Assembly: GCF_900111255.1 (NCBI RefSeq)
Contig: NZ_FOGP01000007.1
Coordinates: 54,581 to 118,580, forward strand
From: Parafannyhessea umbonata
GTDB lineage: Bacteria; Actinomycetota; Coriobacteriia; Coriobacteriales; Atopobiaceae
Direction of reading: 5' to 3'
DNA length: 64,000 bases
Position numbers and translations under genes: made by a program. A model generated the notes under the pieces. The model worked only from the letters and a program-made list of their open reading frames with translations, searched no databases and was not told the DNA's origin. This document shows positions 60,778-64,000 of this stretch, piece by piece. Positions within the stretch are counted from its first letter, which is position 1, and each line of letters opens with the position of its first letter.

Positions 60778-62577
60778 ATGGCTGTAGACGTCATGTCAAG
60801 CTATGACCCAGCCGCAGACCCTCAGGGCATCAGCATTCCCGAGGAGATCGCGGCCATTACCAACCCCGAGCACCTTACCCTGGACCAGTGGCCCAAGGAC
60901 AAGCCGCTGCCGCCGCGTGGTGCTCCCGACTACCCGCTTCACACCGAGCTGACCATCGGCGAGTACCTGCGCAAGCAGACGGTCGTCGACGGCGACCACG
61001 AGTTCGTGGTCTATCCCGACCGCGACCTGCGTTGGACCTACGCCGACTTCGACCGGCGCACCGACGAGCTTGCCAAGGGCCTTCTGGCCATCGGCCTCGA
61101 GCCCGGTGACCATCTGGGCGTCTGGGCGCGCAACATCCCGGACTGGCTCACCTTCATGTACGCCAGTGCCAAGATCGGCGTCGTCATGGTCACGGTCAAC
61201 CCGGTCTACAAGAGCCACGAGCTGGACTATGTCCTGAAGCAGTCCGACATGAAGGCCCTTTGCGTGATTGACGCGTTCCGAGACGTCAACTACCTCGAGA
61301 TCATTCGCGAACTCGTGCCCGAGACCCTCACGCAGGAGCGCGGGCGCCTCGAGTCCGAGACCTATCCCATGCTCAAGAGCATCATCTACATGGGACCCGA
61401 GAAGCACCGTGGCTGTTACAGCGTGCCCGAGCTCATCCTGCTGGGCTCCTACATGCCCGACGACTCCCTGCGCGAGGCCGAGAAAAAGTTCGACAACAAC
61501 GACGTTGTCATGATGCAGTACACCAGTGGCACGACGGGCTTCCCCAAGGGTGTCATGCTGACCCACCGCAACATCATCAACGACGGCTTCTTCATTGGAG
61601 AGGGGCAGCGTCTGGGCTCCGAGGACCGCATTACGCTCCCGGTTCCGTTCTTCCATTGCTTCGGCTGCGTCCTGGGCGTCATGGCATCGCTGACGCATCG
61701 ATCGACCATGATCATCGTCGAGCAGTTCGACCCGGGCCTGGTGCTTCAAGCCGTCTCGCGCGAGCGGGCGACGGCACTCTACGGCGTGCCCACCATGTTC
61801 ATCGCCGAGCTCAACCACCCGAACTTCGAGAGCTTCGATCTCTCGCACCTGCGCACGGGCATCATGGCCGGCAGTCCCTGCCCGCCCGAGACCATGCACG
61901 AGGTTATGGAGCGCATGAACATGCGCGAGGTGACCATCTGTTACGGCCTGACCGAGACCAGCCCCGTCTTTACCCAGACCTCCGTCAACGACGACGTCGA
62001 GCACAAGTGCACCACCGTCGGTCTGGCGCACCCGCCCATCATCGCTCGCATCATCGACCCCGTCGACGGCCACACCTGCGCTCCCGGAGAGCCGGGCGAG
62101 CTCTGCTGCAAGGGCTACAACGTGATGAAGGGCTACTACAAGATGCCCGAGGCGACCGCGGAGGCCATCGATGCTGACGGCTTCCTGCACTCGGGCGACC
62201 TCGGCATGATCGACGAGGACGGCTACTATCGCGTCACGGGCCGCATCAAGGACATGATCATCCGCGGCGGTGAGAACATCTACCCGCTCGAGATCGAGAA
62301 CTTCCTGCTGGGGCACCCGGGCATCCTGGACGCTCAGGTCGTGGGCATCCCCGACGCCAAGTACGGCGAGATCGTTGGCGCGTTCATCCGCACGAGGCCC
62401 GGCTACGAGGGCCTCACCGAGGCAGACGTGCGCGAGTGGGCGATTCCTCGCATCGCGCGCTATAAGGTTCCCAAGCGCGTGTTCGTGGTGGACGACTTCC
62501 CCATGACGCCTTCCATGAAGGTGCAGAAGTTCAAGCTGCGCGAGATGGCGGTCGAACTCGTGGAGGCCGGCAAATAG
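60778..62577 (+). CDS. AMP-dependent acyl-CoA synthetase/ligase
   Basis: A 599-residue adenylate-forming enzyme. Core motifs are [18 protein letters not shown] (P-loop), [33 protein letters not shown] and [13 protein letters not shown]; the C-terminal catalytic lysine lies in [14 protein letters not shown]. It activates a carboxylic acid, most likely a medium- or long-chain fatty acid, to its CoA ester via an acyl-AMP. Ribosome-site-like AGAAGG precedes ATG 60778. Expression is probably governed by the XRE-cupin protein in front. Confidence 0.92.
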   Translation: MAVDVMSSYDPAADPQGISIPEEIAAITNPEHLTLDQWPKDKPLPPRGAPDYPLHTELTIGEYLRKQTVVDGDHEFVVYPDRDLRWTYADFDRRTDELAKGLLAIGLEPGDHLGVWARNIPDWLTFMYASAKIGVVMVTVNPVYKSHELDYVLKQSDMKALCVIDAFRDVNYLEIIRELVPETLTQERGRLESETYPMLKSIIYMGPEKHRGCYSVPELILLGSYMPDDSLREAEKKFDNNDVVMMQYTSGTTGFPKGVMLTHRNIINDGFFIGEGQRLGSEDRITLPVPFFHCFGCVLGVMASLTHRSTMIIVEQFDPGLVLQAVSRERATALYGVPTMFIAELNHPNFESFDLSHLRTGIMAGSPCPPETMHEVMERMNMREVTICYGLTETSPVFTQTSVNDDVEHKCTTVGLAHPPIIARIIDPVDGHTCAPGEPGELCCKGYNVMKGYYKMPEATAEAIDADGFLHSGDLGMIDEDGYYRVTGRIKDMIIRGGENIYPLEIENFLLGHPGILDAQVVGIPDAKYGEIVGAFIRTRPGYEGLTEADVREWAIPRIARYKVPKRVFVVDDFPMTPSMKVQKFKLREMAVELVEAGK

Positions 62578-62602
62578 CCGAATCCCAAAGAACGCATGTG
62601 GT

Positions 62603-62637
62603 GCGGCGGTGCGCTGTCTAGTACAGCGTGCCGCCGC
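62603..62637. terminator. Shared hairpin between convergent ligase and reductase genes
   Basis: GCGGCGG-TGCGCTGT / ACAGCG-TG-CCGCCGC forms a stem with a two-base mismatch; its loop contains the stop codon of the reductase gene. There is no strong T-run, so it is a possible rather than a certain terminator. Confidence 0.4.
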
Positions 62638-63496
62638 GCAGTTGTTGCTTCTTGACTATCTCGCCCAGGAGCCATTTGACCGTGCGCACGTCACGGTGGT
62701 CGAAGAGCTTCTTGTAGTTGGGGTCCTCCAGCATCTCGAAGCGCCTCATGTCGTCTCGGGTCAGAGAGAAGCCGAACACGTCCAGGTTTTCCTCCATGCG
62801 GCCCAGGTGCGTGGTCTTGGGGATCACGACGATGTCCTTCTGAATCAGCGCGCGAAGGATGACCTGCGCGACGGTCTTGCCGTGGCTTCGGGCGATCTCG
62901 GACAGGGTGGGGTTCGAGAATATGCCCTGCCGTCCCTCGTAGAACGGGGCCCAGGACTCGTGGATGACGCTGAGGCCATCCATCACGAAGTGCTCGTCGT
63001 CTCGCTGGCAGAGGGGGTTCGTCTCGATCTGGTTGACCATGGGCGGCACCTCGGCCATGAGGGCCATGTCGACCAGGCGCTCCGAGTGGCAGTTGCTCAC
63101 GCCGATGGCGCGGAGCTTGCCGGCCTCGTAGGCCTCCTCCATGGCACGCCATGCGCCCGTATAGTCACCCATCATCTGGTGGAGCAGCATCAGGTCGATG
63201 TGGTCGGTCCTGAGCTTTCGCAGGCTGCGGTCTATGGAGTAGCGCGCCCGCTCGTAGTTCATGTTGCTGACCTGGACCTTGCTGGTGACGAAGATCTGGT
63301 CGCGCGGAACGCCGCTCTTGGCGATGGCCGTGCCGACTCCCTCTTCGTTGTTGTAGGACTGCGCGGTGTCGATCAGCCGGTATCCCGCCTTGAGCGCATC
63401 GAGCACGCAGCGTTCGGTCTCGTTCGGGGACATCTGGTACACGCCGAGGCCCAGCATGGGCATGCGTACGCCGTTGTTCAGGGTCTTGTAGAGCAT
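62618..63496 (-). CDS. Aldo/keto reductase
   Basis: A 292-residue NADPH-dependent reductase with the catalytic tetrad Asp-Tyr in YRLIDTAQSYNNEEGVG, Lys in FVTSKVQ and His in LMLLHQMMG, and the cofactor site VIPKTTHLGRMEENLDVF. It reduces carbonyls such as methylglyoxal or sugars; substrate not defined. It converges on the acyl-CoA ligase gene. The intervening hairpin (62603-62637) overlaps its last codons, so one terminator may serve both strands. Confidence 0.92.
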   Translation of the reverse strand: MLYKTLNNGVRMPMLGLGVYQMSPNETERCVLDALKAGYRLIDTAQSYNNEEGVGTAIAKSGVPRDQIFVTSKVQVSNMNYERARYSIDRSLRKLRTDHIDLMLLHQMMGDYTGAWRAMEEAYEAGKLRAIGVSNCHSERLVDMALMAEVPPMVNQIETNPLCQRDDEHFVMDGLSVIHESWAPFYEGRQGIFSNPTLSEIARSHGKTVAQVILRALIQKDIVVIPKTTHLGRMEENLDVFGFSLTRDDMRRFEMLEDPNYKKLFDHRDVRTVKWLLGEIVKKQQLRGGTLY

Positions 63497-63700
63497 CGGA
63501 ACTCCTTTCGCCGGACGCCGGCGGCGTCATCGGGCGAGAAGTGCTTGGTCTTCTCCCTTGCAAAACCTTTCCGAAAAACTGGCTGCTCTCTAGCTTACGG
63601 TTGCCTACCTACTGGCGCTGCCTTGCATGTACCAGCGGGCGGATGCTTCGGTTGGGCGTGGCGCCCGAGGCGTCACGCAACAAAAGGCCCCCCTCCCAAG

Positions 63701-64000
63701 TGAACTGCGCCCCAGTTCTTGGACGGGCAAATAAAGCGGCCTAGGCCGCATGCAGGGACTGATTCCGGAACTCCTCCGGGGTCAGTCCCTTCAGCTTAAC
63801 CTGACGCCTCCTCGTGTTCCAGTGGACGACGTAGGCGTCGAGGTCCCTCTTGAACGCGTCGAAGCTCGGCCATGTCTGGTCACGGAAGAACTCGTCCTTC
63901 AGGTGGCCGAACACCTGCTCGGTCGCCCCGTTGTCGATGCAGTTGCCCTTCCGGGACATGCTCTGCACGACGCCCGCCTCCTTCAGCCTGTTGCACCACC
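63701..64000 (-). mobile_element. IS3-family insertion sequence, one end
   Basis: The end starts TGAACTGCGCCCCAGTTCTT at 63701 and continues into the transposase gene and out of the window. Its outer 110 bp match the scar at 32377-32484. The other end and the flanking target repeat are beyond the window. Confidence 0.82.
63741..63998 (-). CDS. IS3-family transposase (OrfB, DDE integrase core), C-terminal part
   Basis: Only the last 85 codons are in the window. The peptide SMSRKGNCIDNGATEQVFGH contains the region around the last acidic catalytic residue of the DDE core (in related IS3 transposases an N-x-x-x-E pattern, here NGATEQVFGHLKDE). It ends WNTRRRQVKLKGLTPEEFRN, a typical IS150/IS3-group terminus. 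The reading frame is open up to the window edge, so the gene may be intact. Confidence 0.85.
   Translation of the reverse strand, partial: WCNRLKEAGVVQSMSRKGNCIDNGATEQVFGHLKDEFFRDQTWPSFDAFKRDLDAYVVHWNTRRRQVKLKGLTPEEFRNQSLHAA

Overview
The window comes from the chromosome of a high-GC Gram-positive bacterium, most likely a member of the Coriobacteriia (Atopobiaceae, Olsenella-like). This rests on the GC-rich codon usage, the TsaB-RimI-TsaD triple fusion, twin-arginine lipoproteins, the XRE-cupin/acyl-CoA ligase pair and the overall gene style. It is an inference, not a database result.

Bases 1-19790 are ordinary housekeeping sequence. They hold the end of tsaE and a fused tsaB-rimI-tsaD (tRNA t6A synthesis), then a polar amino-acid ABC transporter followed by an M20 peptidase and a YtcJ-like amidohydrolase. 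After these come glutamine-dependent NAD synthetase, groES-groEL, a multi-cluster ferredoxin-like protein, ychF, a divergent LytR-CpsA-Psr cell-wall ligase, and guaA.

Bases 19775-35880 are an accessory region that starts exactly at the 3' end of guaA. The last bases of guaA (atcgagtgggaatag) recur as attgagtgggaat at 24036 and 26765, and more weakly at 30692 and 32201. This is what serial insertion of integrative elements into the guaA end would leave. Three of these intervals or their edges carry paired, helically spaced GTACC repeats that look like integrase arm sites, yet no integrase survives. The cargo, segment by segment, is: a type II restriction-modification pair (m5C methylase and Eco29kI-like GIY-YIG nuclease) with an ApeA-like HEPN protein; a phage-type cassette (XRE regulator, ImmA protease, DUF4417 protein, a toxin-50/minor-capsid-like domain, a small protein); a LysR-controlled set of two cyclophilin-like proteins, a flavodoxin and an alpha/beta hydrolase; a second hydrolase flanked by a duplicated ~165-bp structured element; and phage debris (major capsid protein, frameshifted portal gene, IS3 scar). 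The phage debris also carries a fluoride riboswitch with FluC and a small HTH gene with a palindromic operator region.

Bases 35896-63500 return to core genes. These are pdxST with a divergent PdxR-type regulator that is truncated and lacks the PLP lysine; a LytTR/DUF3021 pair; modABC-modD (molybdate or tungstate uptake); an NmrA-like oxidoreductase; a CPBP protease; a divergent type IIA topoisomerase pair; a two-TM potassium channel and a ClC protein; a zur-znuACB zinc operon with a small cysteine-motif membrane protein; methionine aminopeptidase with a SEC-C motif; an SLC13/ArsB-type transporter; prfC; a lipoprotein flavodoxin; an XRE-cupin regulator with an acyl-CoA ligase; and an aldo/keto reductase. 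The window ends inside an IS3-family insertion sequence whose terminal sequence matches the IS scar at 32377-32484.
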